Origin: Trissonchulus latispiculum
Taxonomy: Eukaryota; Nematoda; Enoplea; Enoplida; Ironidae
Reading direction: 5' to 3'
NCBI GenBank assembly: GCA_030248195.1
Contig: JASAND010011169.1
Location: 1 to 64,000, forward strand
Length of the DNA stretch: 64,000 nucleotides
Numbering within the stretch: position 1 is the stretch's first letter; each line of letters opens with the position of its first letter. Under the pieces are notes generated by a model, which searched no databases, was not told the origin of the DNA, and was given only the letters and a program-made list of their open reading frames with translations. A program made the position numbers and the translations under genes. Below are positions 46,876-58,789 of this stretch, in pieces.

Positions 46876-48358
46876 TAGTGCTGGGACCGGTTCCGATTTT
46901 TGAAACCGGTTCCGGTTCCGGTTCTTGACTACCGGTTCCGGTTCCGGTTCCGGTTCCGGTTCTAGGTACCGGTTCCGGTTCCAATTGGTATTTTTGATAA
47001 AAAAGCTAAAATCACACGATTTTTATTTTCTTTGACAATTGCTATAAAAACTTAATATATTTAACTGCACAAAGCTATGAACGTGTTTTTAAACAATGTT
47101 TTTGCTTACTTTTTACTATTTATATGCAAATATTTACTGTGAAAAAGATATGGTTTGTTTCATTTTTACCAATATGTTGTGGAAATTTTAGCTACCAGAG
47201 CTTACCTTTACCAAACTACTAAGTATTCTCAATCTAGATAAACTTTTAGCTACTGCCCTTCAGAAAGCCAACGTCGCACAGAACTTTCCTCGATCAATTT
47301 CAAGCAGTCCAATAAAATTTGCTTATCGATTCAACAACTACAGTTACAACATTACAAAGTTAATGATTGAAAAAGCAGCTAATCTCATCTCGGGGTCGCA
47401 GATTTTTTGTGATCGAAAACTATAGCAGAAAACATTGGGGAAAATCGTTGAACGAGAATTAAAACTTTTCGAGCACTTATGCAGCACAAAGGTACAACTA
47501 ACTTCATACCTTTAAAACCAAAAATGGTATGCTACGATAAATAAAGTCAAGCTGCTACGTTTTTATTTTACATAGAACTTGTTTTAATTTTTGTAGCTGA
47601 AATAAACAAATTTGTAACAAAAGAGCGCTATTCCCTTATCAAATCCTAAACCTATATATCGCAAAAAGTACTAAAATATGACTATGAAATATGAAAATTT
47701 TTAATAAATGCATTTTTTCGGTAGCGCTAGCCAATTGCTATTAATTAAATAAGAACGGTACCTCAGGGATACTGTTGCTCAGCTTAACCCTTAATCTGGA
47801 GTTGCGCCTTCAGTATACTGGTTTGCTTCAGTTGAAGTTTGCACACAAAAATTGCAGAGGCAACAGCTAAAGCTGGAAGAGTTGCCGTAAGCATCAAATC
47901 CTTAATGCTTACCTTTGTCATCCTTAAAGAAGAGTTAACACTGAATACACCTTAGTTTTTCTTTTTCTACAACCTTTTCAGAAAACTTAAAACATTGACT
48001 GAAAACTGTTATTAAAAAACTATTATGAATTATGAAAACTATTATTATCGTAAAATTGATATAAATCTTCTGCCATTTACACAACATCTTTCAAAAACAA
48101 AATTTCATATCTAAATAGAAGTACCAGAATAAAGTTAAATTCCAAATGCTAAATTCAAATTCATAAGAAAATTTTAAAATTTTACAAAATAAACCTTGAT
48201 TGAAGTTTAAAACAGCCAAAATTAACACTAGAACCGGCCGGTTCCAAAAGCCACCGGTTCCGGTTCCGGTTCCGGTTCCGGTTCTAAAAATCCTACCGGT
48301 TCCGGTTCCGGTTCCGGTTCCGGTTCTACCGGTTCTTTTGGAACCGGTCCCAGCACTA
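46876..48358. mobile_element. hAT-type element, GGTTCC family, TSD AGCTATAT
   Basis: 1483 bp; left TAGTGCTGGGACCGGTTCC, right GGAACCGGTCCCAGCACTA; exact repeats AGCTATAT at 46868-46875 and 48359-48366. About 100 bp inside each end are runs of GGTTCC. Same family as 11076-21778. The middle is AT-rich and noncoding. Confidence 0.95.
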
Positions 48359-48428
48359 AGCTATATCATAGTCTCTTCGTCGCTTCGTAATTGCAACAGC
48401 CAGACATATCTTTTAGAAGTGTGTACAA

Positions 48429-49136
48429 CAGTGATGTGGATCGGATCGGATCGGCAGCTAAAAACTTAACCGATCCGATCCAGCAAAATTATTAATCGAT
48501 CCGAAATGATTTCTTCAAAAAGCTAAGTGGAAGCAGATTTAAAGTGGGTTTTTGCCTTATCAAACATATCTTACTTGTTTCGCTAATATTTCTTCATTTT
48601 ATCCCTCTGAAAGAAAAAATTACACAAGAAAGTGTGGCAAATGATGGTCGCGACCTGCCTGCTAACATAATACAAATTTAACATTATCAATTTAAGATAA
48701 TACAAATTAGGCATATCAGTTAAAACTATAATTTGAGATTTTTCCAATTTGAAGTAAAATTTATTAACTTTATGTTCCAAACACCGAAATTGAAGTTGTA
48801 ATTTTTTGGATCGCCGATCAAGCTAACATGTTTTCTCGGAAACTGAATCTGAAGCTTGTACAGCGGTACAGCTTGGTTGCTTATAATAAGTTGTTACCTG
48901 CTTAATGCTTAAGCTTGAGAGACTCAAAACCAAAAACAAGTTTGGTTGCTAGAAAGAAATTTCTAACAACGTAAGCAGCAAACAGTACAGTCACAGTGAT
49001 CGAAGTCAAGTTCAGTCACAAATATATATGCGTTGGGTACGGTTTAATTTTATGTGATGTTGGGTATCAGGTCGGATCGCCGATCCGCCTGACTCAAGCG
49101 ATCCGATCCGGACCGATCCAGTAGCTCACATCACTA
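48429..49136. mobile_element. hAT-type MITE, GGATCGGATC family, TSD GTGTACAA
   Basis: 708 bp; left CAGTGATGTGGATCGGATC, right CCGATCCAGTAGCTCACATC then ACTA; exact repeats GTGTACAA at 48421-48428 and 49137-49144. Subterminal zones repeat CGGATC/GATCCG. Confidence 0.93.
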
Positions 49137-49257
49137 GTGTACAATACGTATGAAATATGAATGGTATCAATGTCCCTAGGAATAGAGCCTATAGCTGGCA
49201 GCTCCGGGTTAGGGACATGATCGCTTTGGCGAATGTGATTTGACGATAACAGCGACC

Positions 49258-50696
49258 CAGTGTTGGGCGCGGGCCGCGGGTACCCGCGGGGCGGGCCAAA
49301 AATTAGTACCCGTAGTGGCCCGCGCGGGCCGATGCGGGCCGATATTTTGTGAGACAAGGTAAGAAAGTTTGAATTTTTGACGAATTCTAGCATTATAATG
49401 GAACTTTTCCTCATTGAAATATATTTTGTCTTCCTTTCCCCACTTCTATTGTTCTTATATTTTTGAATATTACTCATTTAGCATTTTCTGCAGCTAATAA
49501 GTGGCGCTTGGTCTTGGTGGACTCGATTTGTTCAAATTGAAAACAAATGTTTACGATCTTTGTCTGCTCTTGCCACCTTAGTCTTTGTTACCTACCCTAT
49601 TTTTAATAGTTATCAATTTATCAGCGTTGGTTGGCTGATCGTCCCTTTGGAGCGTCGTTTTCAAATTTCAGAATTGGAAAGAGATCGAGCTTTGCTTACA
49701 AGGAAACATTTTACTGGTGACATAAAACAAGCAAAGGTATTTTCTAGCTTTTCAGACAGACCAGTTAAATTACAGACCGACAGTCTTTAAACACAGATTT
49801 CTCCTTTGACTTGACCATTGAGAATTTTGTGTGTACATAACACGTAAACATAGCAAATTTTAGATTTTTAAATTTGCTTAATTTCTGCACTTCAAGCATA
49901 CTATCACATAGAAAACGTTTTATTGGGTTTAAAGCCAACCCGGACCCATCTTAGTCAACAATTGGCCATTTGATCAAATTGAAACTTTGGTTGAATTTTA
50001 CTTGATTTCGGTCACTTGGACAACACATAGAAAGATAAAATTTATACCGATAAAATAGAAAGGTAAAATTTATACCGAATTGACCAGGAGGCTCTACTGA
50101 GCTAAGAATTGCATGAATTTCCCTTTTGCTGCTACAAAAAGTTTTTTCTCGCACATGGAGTTTTCCCCACCGAGTCTAGATCATCCCCAGGTCGCACCAC
50201 AGGCAGGCACTACAGTCAAATCGCACATGCCACCGTAAAGTTTAAGACATATCCTATGCGTAACTGTAACTGTAATTCGTTTTGGGCAATGTTTTCCAGT
50301 AGTATAGAATTTCACTCCAAAATTCACCGAAATTTTCAAACTTTCAAAAAATAGCTGAGGAGCAGCGGGGGGCTACAATAATACAGTTGCTAGGCCAAAA
50401 TTCTTACATTAGAAGTCAATAAAAATTTGAAAAACGCACGACTGCAACTATATGAATGCTTTTGAAAACAACAATGGCGCTTATATGGCAGTTTCTATGG
50501 AAAAAAACGTCGAATAATCAATGAAAGTAGCAATTATTTAATGTTATGTTGCTTGCATAACCTAAATTTAGTTGCGGGTCGCCGCGGGCCGAATTTTATT
50601 GATGCGGGCCGCGGGCCGGCCCTGCGCGGGCCAAAAATCTGAGCGCGGGCTGCGGGGCGGGTGCGGGCCGCAAATTTCGGCCCGCGTCCAACACTG
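49258..50696. mobile_element. hAT-type element, GCGGGCC family, TSD YAGCGACC
   Basis: 1439 bp; left CAGTGTTGGGCGCGGGCC, right GGCCCGCGTCCAACACTG; flanks CAGCGACC and TAGCGACC agree in 7 of 8 bases. Subterminal zones repeat GCGGGCC/GGGCCGC. The segment 49820-50390 is a diverged copy of 43325-43960. Confidence 0.88.
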
Positions 50697-50704
50697 TAGC
50701 GACC

Positions 50705-51085
50705 TCGCGACGTTTTATTCGAATGTTTTCTGGCTACAAAGCAGAGCATTTTTAAAACAAGATGTGGCAATGCCGAAGCCGACGGAGCTTGATTCTTACA
50801 TAACATCATCGTTGATTGCTGCGTTCTGTCTGCGACAGTATATAAAACTTCAGTATAGGTGAAACAGTGTGTGCCCCAATTGGGTCACACGACGGTTTAG
50901 GTGTTAATAACTTCTTGCTCGTGGTTTTTATGATTTGACCCAGCAATCCAGCATACGTTCCCAGTGACCGGTGGTCTGGCTTGTGCTATCTTACGAACGC
51001 GACAACGAAATGTGTTGCTGTCCTATTGCTCCAGTAACGAAGAAGTGCTTACAGAGATACTTACCTTACATACCCGATTTACATT
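50705..51085. other. Sequence downstream of the receptor gene, no gene seen
   Basis: Unique sequence between the hAT-type element and the receptor's 3' end. Nothing supported. Confidence 0.4.
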
Positions 51086-51091
51086 TTTATT
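51086..51091 (-). terminator. Polyadenylation signal of the receptor gene
   Basis: Minus-strand AATAAA, 36 bases beyond the stop codon. Confidence 0.6.
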
Positions 51092-51127
51092 TGTAAATCA
51101 CAAGAAAATAGATACAAAATGCAAGAT

Positions 51128-54100
51128 TTAATCATTGATAGCCATCATCTGTAAATGTGGCTGTGAATTGACGTCCCTGTTGCGGCACAAACGGAAAATG
51201 TTAAGCTCAGCGAAGTGATACAGAAATGGATTGATCACTGAATTGATCAGGATCAGACCCGACAGCCAGTCCAACTCCAGGGCTCGACGAGTAAACCGGT
51301 CTGGATCAATAATTTCAAATAAAGTCAATATATTATAGGGAAGCCAGCACAAGAAGTAGGCTAGAATTAAGGTGACGGTTTGTTTTGTCATGCTGGACTT
51401 CACTTGAACTGCCCAAACTGACATCCTTCGATTTTCTACACTAAAACAATCAGAAATTAATTCTATCTTTAATTTAAAATAATTTATTTTACATATTTAC
51501 TGACTGTTTTCCACGTTAATTTGATCCTTCAGCTTGATCATCATTCAGTTAGATCTTACGATCTCATATATAGTTTAGTTTAGTTACTAACATTTGGGCA
51601 AATTCCGTCTTTTGTCGCTTATATTTAACGAATGGAGACTCGAGATAATCAATCGATGGGGGCAAATGATTACATTCCTGCAACCCCAAACTTTAAATCT
51701 GATGTGGATAAGTTGCAGCAAAATTTAAATATATATTGTAAATTTTATTCGGCTCCTGCGATCTGCAGGAAAATTTTGATAAATTGTTTTCCTGTCCGAT
51801 CCAACCTATTTCCGCGGGAAACAAAATATGTACCAAGGACACGTTAGATAAAAACATCTTACCGTACAGTGGCCCACCCAATAAACCGCCCATGGGCGTT
51901 TTCTCGGGGGGTGGGCGCTTTTTTGGATTTTTCAATACCCTTTGTCATGCTTTCGAAAATGCCTTGAAGAAAGTAGTGAGTGGTTAAGCTTTTTCCACGT
52001 TCACAATCAGTAGTGTATAAAAATATAATCCAAAAATTGTCCATTCCGAAAACCGCCCATGGGCCACTGTTTGGCATAAATACGGTAGGGCTGTTTTCAT
52101 GAAAGAGTTAAGTCGATTTAAACTAAAGTCTGACCAAAAGTCTTGGAACCGAAATGTGAGCGCCTGTCCTGAGTTATCATTCAAAGGTAGCCTATATAAT
52201 GTATATACGTTTAGAATCCTCAGCTCATTAAGATCTTTCGAATGATGCCCAATTGAGGGGTATTGGAGAAAATATCTGAAATCCGGAAAATCCGGTTTTC
52301 ACAAATTCCGGCAATTAAGGGGGGGGTCCCTTTGGGTCAAAATCGATAGACACGGATTTCGCTCATTTTCACACACAATATAGGTACACATGTTCTCAAA
52401 AACAAGACAAAACATTAGAGTTCGAAATCAAACGGTGGCAGAGATATACAGCTATAAAGTTGGAAAACTTGAAAATTACTGTGATTTGCCCTCCAAGGTC
52501 ATGTTGAGACAGAACGGCAGCGAAATTTGGGTCAACTAATATTGCAAATTAATTTTTTAGGTTGGTTAATACTTTAATGCTAAAACAACTCCGGGATATC
52601 CAACCAGTCGTTCAGACTACATTCTTCAATTGTGAACTGAGCCCTTTTCATCTAATTGTGCCCTGAAAGTTTAACTTGCTCTAACTTTCAGATACTACAT
52701 TTCTGACACATAGTTCTATTAGAAAAGTTGTTCAGCTCGTCAGTAGCTATCGAATGATACCCAATATGTCCATATTTTGGGAATTTCAAAAATTGACTTT
52801 TATGACCTATAAAAGATCAAAGGAGCCGACACGACAGAAAAGTTCTACCTTGAAGCATTTGCCTTTACCAGAATGTCCGGCAGGCATTGAGAGTTTTATG
52901 TGCCAATTTTGGTGACTTTCGAGTTGGTAACGTGTGAGAAATCATTAAAAGAACGTGAAAATTGAGAAAAATGATGATTTTTGGCAAAATTAGCAGATTT
53001 TGTGGCAAGTTTTTTGAGAGCACTACAAACGGTAGAAATTTGCAAGTACTGTCATAAGAATTCTGTGTATGTGTAGAGTGCAACTATCTATAAGCGGTTT
53101 CTGTAGCATTTGGCAATCGTGCAGGAGAGGCGAAAATGTTTTGCTGGTCCTGTTTTTCGTGGTACAAAAAGCACCAATTTTCCGAAATTTTGACTTTGAA
53201 AAATCGCCAAAAATCCGACACTCAACAGAATTGTTACAGAAGGGTTATTTGCACTCTCTGATATATCCTTAACATGTACAACAAGGTTGGAGCGCTGTAT
53301 CTTGCATACAGCGAAAAATTTTTCTGCCACAAGCTTTTTAACCTAACTTTTTCATTTTCCTATGTTTAACACATGCCGAGGTCACTTTTGAAGGGCTCTG
53401 CTCTGAACGATTGAAGCAATATTACACAAAACGCACCTGTCTTGTTTTGTGGACCCATTGGGACTACAAAATATGTGAAAATGAGCAAAATCGGAGATGG
53501 TCGAAAAATCGGCCAAAAAGCGACCCCCCCCCCTTAAGTGCATTTTCAAGAGTTGATTTTATTACAAAAGTTGTTCATCTCGATGAGAGCTTTCGAATGA
53601 TCCCCCATCTTGTGGGCATTGGAGAAGGTTTTGAAAATACGGAAATTTTGAAATCCCGGATTCCAGAAATTGGGTACATTTTCGTGAAAATCTTCTGAGA
53701 GCAAAAGTTTGTAGCGGGAGCAGCTCTATTCGATTATGACAACAAAATTTTGATCGCGATAAAAATTGGGCGAAAAACTAAAAGTTTTAAATTTTCCCTG
53801 AATGAAACCCAGAATTCCGGATTTTTCCGGATTTTCGAAATTTCGGGTTGCTGAGGATTCTAAAAATATATACATTATATAGGCTACCTTTAAATGATAA
53901 TTCAGGACAGCCGCTCACATTTCGGTTCCAAGATTTTTTGGTCAGACTTTAGTTAAATCTAACACGACCACTTCAATAAAAGGGCCAATAAAGAAAAATT
54001 CAAACCTGAATAGAGTAAAAGGAGCTAAAAGTGTTATTATAAACTCTAATCTTTCCTGAAAATGTAGGTTACGTTACGTAAAGCTAAACCCAAAAAGACT

Positions 54101-55092
54101 TACGTAGGAGCTATATTGTACTTCGTCAGCCCGTTTGGCTCTTTTCCATTCTCCAGCAGATTGGAGCTGGCCTCCTTCTGAAGCCCTTCGTTCCCGTTGG
54201 CGATGGTGAAATTGCTCTGATGCGAATCGACCGTCTTCGACTGAGTGGGACTCGCGAAAGCGCGTCGATTGCAGAAACTGGACTCGCCGTTGGCGCAGCG
54301 CAGCAGCGTAATCTGAATCAGCGCATAGGAAACGGCCATAATCAGACCAGGCACCCAGAAAACCGCCAGAATATGAAATAGTTGGTAGTAGGTTTCAGCC
54401 ACCATCCGCTGGAACATTGTCTCACACTTGAACACGGTACCGCGACACTGTTGGATGCGCCAGTTGAGCCAAATTGTGGCACACTGTTGAAAATCCTCAA
54501 AAAAGTACACCGTTTCCCAGACCACAAACTGTGGGACGCTCAGTGCGATGGCGACGAGCCACGCTGCCAGCAGCAAGCGTTTTACACGCTGGCAGCCCAC
54601 TTGGATGCGGCGAATTTGCCGTACCGTCATCAGACGGTCAATTGCGATGCAGAGCATTACAAAAGTTGACAGGTAGAAGGGTAGGACTTGGCCGAACTTC
54701 ACCAGCTTACAGAGGATATTGCCACCGTACCATTGGTAGGTAGCTATCCAAGCCAGGTAGCTGAGGGCGTAGAAAAGCAGTATCATCATGTTGGACAGGT
54801 TTAGGTGGATTTTCAGGAGCAAAAAGGAGGAAGGAAGCGACGTTCGACAGTAGCTTTGCATCAATTTCACAAAAACGTAACCGTTCACGGGGAGTCCAAT
54901 CAGTATTAAAACCGATAGATAGGACATTTCGATGTAGTCCAGTCTGCTATGCATGGCTTGCGATGCGGCGGGTGCTTCGATTTCAGTGCTGGGGGTTGTA
55001 GAATTGTTGGTGCTGAAATAGACGGTAACATTTTCAAAAACTGAAACTGAAATGGAAAAACTGGAATTCATTCTATGGGTGTGCTGTCGCAC
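51128..55092 (-). CDS. GnRH/AKH/corazonin-type G-protein-coupled receptor
   Basis: Two exons, 54104-55092 (donor AC|GTAAGT) and 51128-51440 (acceptor TTGTTTTAG), encode 433 residues. The N-terminus has N-glycosylation sites (NSS, NVT, NST). TM1 has LPVNGY (N70) and TM2 LNLSNMM. After WYGG comes the TM3 cysteine C128. The DRY position reads IDRL (R153). A long third loop follows, split by the intron after residue 329. TM6 has CWLP (361-364), TM7 NPFLY (400-404), and there is a short tail. The WYGG..CK..KF and FLCWLPYN patterns match the GnRH/AKH/corazonin receptor group, which binds small neuropeptides at the plasma membrane. The usual TM2 Asp is Asn101. Met8 could be an alternative start. The intron (51441-54103) holds nested transposons. 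The ligand cannot be predicted. Confidence 0.88.
51867..52069. mobile_element. Small MITE, TIR CAGTGGCCCA
   Basis: 203 bp with inverted ends CAGTGGCCCACCC..CCGCCCATGGGC and CCGCCCATGGGCCACTG, in the receptor intron. Flanking duplication not seen. Confidence 0.6.
52086..53988. mobile_element. Element with inverted repeats of about 145 bp, receptor intron
   Basis: The left arm 52086-52230 (TAGGGCTGTTTTCATGAA..ACTAAAGTCTGACCAAAA..CTTGGAACCGAAATGTGAGCG) is mirrored by 53845-53988. It contains a TTAA-flanked element at 52315-53537. The flanks lack a clear duplication. Confidence 0.7.
52315..53537. mobile_element. TTAA-flanked G-tract element, GGTCC type (copy 1)
   Basis: TTAAGGGGGGGGTCC at the left and a C tract with TTAA at the right (53534-53537). 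It shares CACGGATTTCGCTCATTTT and GGAGATGGTCGAAAAATCGG with the element at 59349-60593. The repeated phrase 'fragment of CTTTCGAATGAT' flanks both sides and belongs to the host element. Confidence 0.8.
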
Positions 55093-55502
55093 TAAACGGT
55101 TGATATGCTCATTTCTGAATGACGATTAGGGATTACTGTAAGGCTACAGTCTGGGATAGGATGCCTACGTAAATGGCGATGCCCACAAACGGAATTAGCC
55201 GCCCTAAATGGATTCATTCTAAAGTGAAAACTTACGTGACATTTTGACAAAATTATTTTATGCACCCACAGACTGATTGAGACTTAGCTGCAAGAGAAGA
55301 AACCCGCTGGGTGCTGCCTTAGGTTAATAAAACTATAAAGAGTGCGACAACCTGCGTTACAGGTTCAGATTTTAAGTTATATTCATATATAGCAATATAG
55401 CATATCCGAGACACTTCGAAAATGGCAGTCCTAGTAAGGTATTCCCTAAAGCAACCGTCAAGAAATTTGTCAATGTAAAAGTCTAAACCTGTCTGCTCTA
55501 AC
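55093..55502. other. Upstream region of the receptor gene
   Basis: Likely 5' UTR and promoter of the minus-strand receptor. A minus-strand donor-like CAC|GTAAGT near 55234 hints at an upstream noncoding exon; no TATA box could be assigned. Confidence 0.35.
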
Positions 55503-56245
55503 TAGTGTTGTCACGTTAGAGAAAAATCCGGGCCGGGCCCGGGCCGGGCCGTTCCTAGTCATCCTAGGCCATGCCCGAAACAGGCCCGAGGCCGGCCCGG
55601 ATGTCGGGCCCGAAATCGGCCCGAGTGGTCAAAATTGGTAAAAATTAATTCAGATGTAGTTTTTAGCAGAGGGTAAACAGGAGTGATCTGAAATAAATGT
55701 AAAAATTAACGTGTTATGGAAAAACAATAAATTGGATTAAAAGCAATGCCTCTTATGTAATATAAAATAAAACTTTATTTATATATTCGCAACCTCTCCT
55801 GTTTGTCTCCTGGACTTTTAGAAACGTAGTCTGAATAAAGTAGAAACTATAATTGTATAATAAATTAGGTCGTCACTCACCAAGCTCACATGTCCTTCAA
55901 AACATTTGAATGAAACCTATTTCGGTTATTCAAAAACGGTATCGAGCTCTAGCAGAACAAAGTGTCAAAACAGCGATGATACTAGCTTTTAATCAATACT
56001 TGATATAAATTATACAATACATTAATATTTTTCAATTCAATTGAAGTGGAAAGCTTCTAGTTTCAAGGATTCTCAGTAAAAATTTGGTGTTTTTCTATCC
56101 ATTCATATAACTTTTTCCTTTGGGCCGGAAACGGCCTGGGAAAAAATCCGGGCCTGTTTCGGGCCGGGCGCGAAAAAAATCCGGGCCGGGCCGGTCCAAT
56201 GGAATCTGATCCGGGCCGGGCTCGGGCCAGATCATGACAACACTA
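55503..56245. mobile_element. hAT-type MITE, GGGCCGGGCC family, TSD GCYCTAAC
   Basis: 743 bp; left TAGTGTTGTCACG, right ATCATGACAACACTA; flanks GCTCTAAC and GCCCTAAC agree in 7 of 8. Subterminal zones repeat CCGGGCC/GGCCCGG. Confidence 0.88.
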
Positions 56246-56302
56246 GCCCTAACTAAATACAGTAAAAGCATAAATTGCATGTGGCTGTTGCAACGTTAAT
56301 CT

Positions 56303-56468
56303 CAGGGCCTTTTTAAGAAAGGGTAGAGTAGAGTTAAAATTAACTCGATCCTTTTCATGAAAGAGTTAAAAGAGGGAAACTCAAGCTTGAGTAGAGTTAA
56401 AGCGAGTTAAAACAGCTAGTTTTAACTCTACTCTACTCTACTCTACCCTTTCTTGAAAAGGCCCTCAG
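56303..56468. mobile_element. Short hairpin MITE, TAGAGTAGAGTTAAA repeats
   Basis: About 166 bp. CAGGGCCTTTTTAAGAAAGG..TAGAGTAGAGTTAAAA is mirrored by TTTTAACTCTACTCTACTC..CCTTTCTTGAAAAGGCCC. Flanks GTTAATCT and CTTAATCT agree in 7 of 8. The whole unit can fold as one hairpin. Confidence 0.8.
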
Positions 56469-57784
56469 CTTAATCTCAGTTTCATCCACAGCACGGCAAT
56501 CGACTAAAAATTATAAATTTCTGCACTTTCTATATTTTGGTAAATTTAGAGCTAAATTTTGATAACTCTCGGTTAACAGCAAAAGAAGAGCTTTGAACAA
56601 CTCAGTCCAAAGGTCGACCAAAACTCCAAACTCAGTCCCCCCTAATTTACATATGTCTCGTTCATTTAGTCAAAGCTGCTTTAGGTAGAAAAGAAACGTA
56701 CACTGAACAGCAGAAAAAGAATTGAAATAGCTTCACGACAGTCATATATACATATTTTCAAAAAGCTAACATTAGGCTAAATAGCTCTTGACTGGCACAG
56801 ACAGACTACTAGATAATTTTAAAGTAAAGGTTTGGAGAAGCGTTTCAGGGCAGATCCATCCACCAATCAGTAAGGTTATACCTATTTGCAGGCCAGAATT
56901 TATATTAGATAGGTGAATTGCTTCACTCCAATTTCAGTCACTACAAAGTTTACAAACGCACTTTTAATGACTCAGTAGTTAAGACAGCATAGCGTATAGC
57001 TAGTGAATTGCGGAACTTTTTTGTTATATGCTGTTTTCATAATTGGCTAACGGCAATGAGGGATTTAGAAAAAAGATAAAAATGGAAAATATTTTTAGGC
57101 AAATCGGACAACCTATAAAAACTGGCCGGCCAGCAGAACAGATGCCTAGAAACTTGTTAGCGCTTCAAAAGGTCTCTCTGAGATATGAAGCGAAGCTGAA
57201 AGATTTTTAACTCGATTACTGTCGCAGAAAAGAATAATTAAGATGATAAACTTCTTCAAGGCTATTCTGGGCTTCTAGAGTGTCGCCTTAAAGTTTCCTA
57301 GGTGATTTCCAGCCAGTTACAGCGTTTCCAGCGACGGTCTAAAATTAAATTTTAAAATTATCTGATTCTTCATCTTGACTTAAACCTTTCGCTATCTCAA
57401 CCATTAAGATGTAACTATGAGATTTCTAAAATAATAATGGACTTCATTGAGGCATATTATGTAAGTATATTCTTTTCCTTTCGATTTCTTTTCTTTTTTT
57501 CTCTTCAATAAGAGAGAGTTCCACTCCATTTCCCGAAGTTTTAGCTTCCTGTATAGTAAAAAAGTTTTCTGTTCCGCTTGATTTCTGCCAAAAATTCGCC
57601 AAAACTTTAGGGAATCTAAGCATTCAGCCTGTCGAGAATATACACTACCTAGCATATTTTAGCTTGATTTGCCTAGTTTTAAGTTTTAATACGTTGAGCA
57701 CCGTTACTTACGAGGGAGAAGTGAGAGGAAAGGCGCAAACTAAGAAATTTGGTACCAACAACTAGTTGTTTAAACTGTTTTCGA
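56469..57784. other. Unique-looking sequence, no certain gene
   Basis: A minus-strand frame at 57404-57655 begins after an acceptor-like AAAATATGCTAG and is lysine-rich at its end. It could be an exon of the gene at 58790-64000 but has no further support. Confidence 0.3.
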
Positions 57785-58775
57785 CCCAAATCCGTTATCT
57801 GGCATCTCATATAAACATTGTGCAGTCATCCTGCACGACATTGAAATTTGTGCAGAATAAAAATTCAGCTCTGAAAAGCGATGCAACCATGACAGAAAAC
57901 AGGCATTTTCGTAAAGGGGGTCGTGCAAACATTTTATGTTCTTTAGCATCAAACCGTTATCTGGCATGGACGTAAAATTAGAATTGAGACCGAATGGGAA
58001 TGCCTGTATGTAAATCAACCCTCTTCATTCCCGAAGGGCAACAACCCTTTTCAACGTCGATGTTAAAACTGAAGTTCGAAAGATTACACAACACAAACGG
58101 TGACTGCTGCACCATTGTCTTCCAAACACTCATCTTCATTCCCGAAGGGCAAATGCCCATTTCAACAAGTTGTGATTTTATGTGTTGCGGAAATTGTCAA
58201 AACTGCCAAATTCGCATCTCATATTTGTGGCTTCAACTGGCTTTTCTAGGAATCTGTGGCAGGATTTCAGCAAGGTTCAGAAACATGATTTTGCAGGTAG
58301 AAGCCAACAATATAGTGAGATGCCAATTTGGCAGGATTTTGACAATTTCGCCTATGTTTAACACGTAAAACCTGCCACTTATTCCTTATAGGAATAAGTG
58401 GTAGGATTTTTCTAGGCTTTAGAAACATGATTTTTGCAAGTTAAGTCAAAAACAGTGAGATGCCAATTTGGCGGGATTTTGACAATTTCGCCTATATTTA
58501 GCACGTCAAACCTACCACTACTTTCCCTTCAGGAATGAAGAGGGTTGATTTACAGGCACTCTAGTGGTATACTTTATGTCAATGTTGAGGAAGGTGCCAG
58601 ATAACGTTTTAATGCTAGAGATGAGCAAATATTTACATGTTCTCCTGACCAAGATAAAATTCTTTATGTTGTTACAACCTGTTTTTTCAAAAGAGTTCAG
58701 CCAGTTGCACAAATTCAAAAGTTGTGCAGGATGGCTGCACAAATATTATATGAGATGCCAGATAACGGATTTGGG
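57785..58775. mobile_element. Long hairpin element, TIR CCCAAATCCGTTATCTGGCA
   Basis: Both ends carry CCCAAATCCGTTATCTGGCA followed by TCTCATATAA. The inverted similarity runs on for roughly 275 bp with divergence (for example CCATCCTGCAC, and TGTAAATCAACCCTCTTCATT at about 58010 and 58526). The centre repeats GCCAATTTGGC..GGATTTTGACAATTTCGCC twice. No transposase and no clear duplication. Confidence 0.75.
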
Positions 58776-58789
58776 CCCTGTTGACTTGA

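Noticed and set aside
54382..54743. Plus-strand frames over the receptor exon
   Set aside because: They are antisense shadows of the receptor.
57404..57655. Lysine-rich 83-residue minus-strand frame
   Set aside because: Composition reflects a CT-rich tract; the acceptor is possible but no phase match with the upstream exon could be shown.
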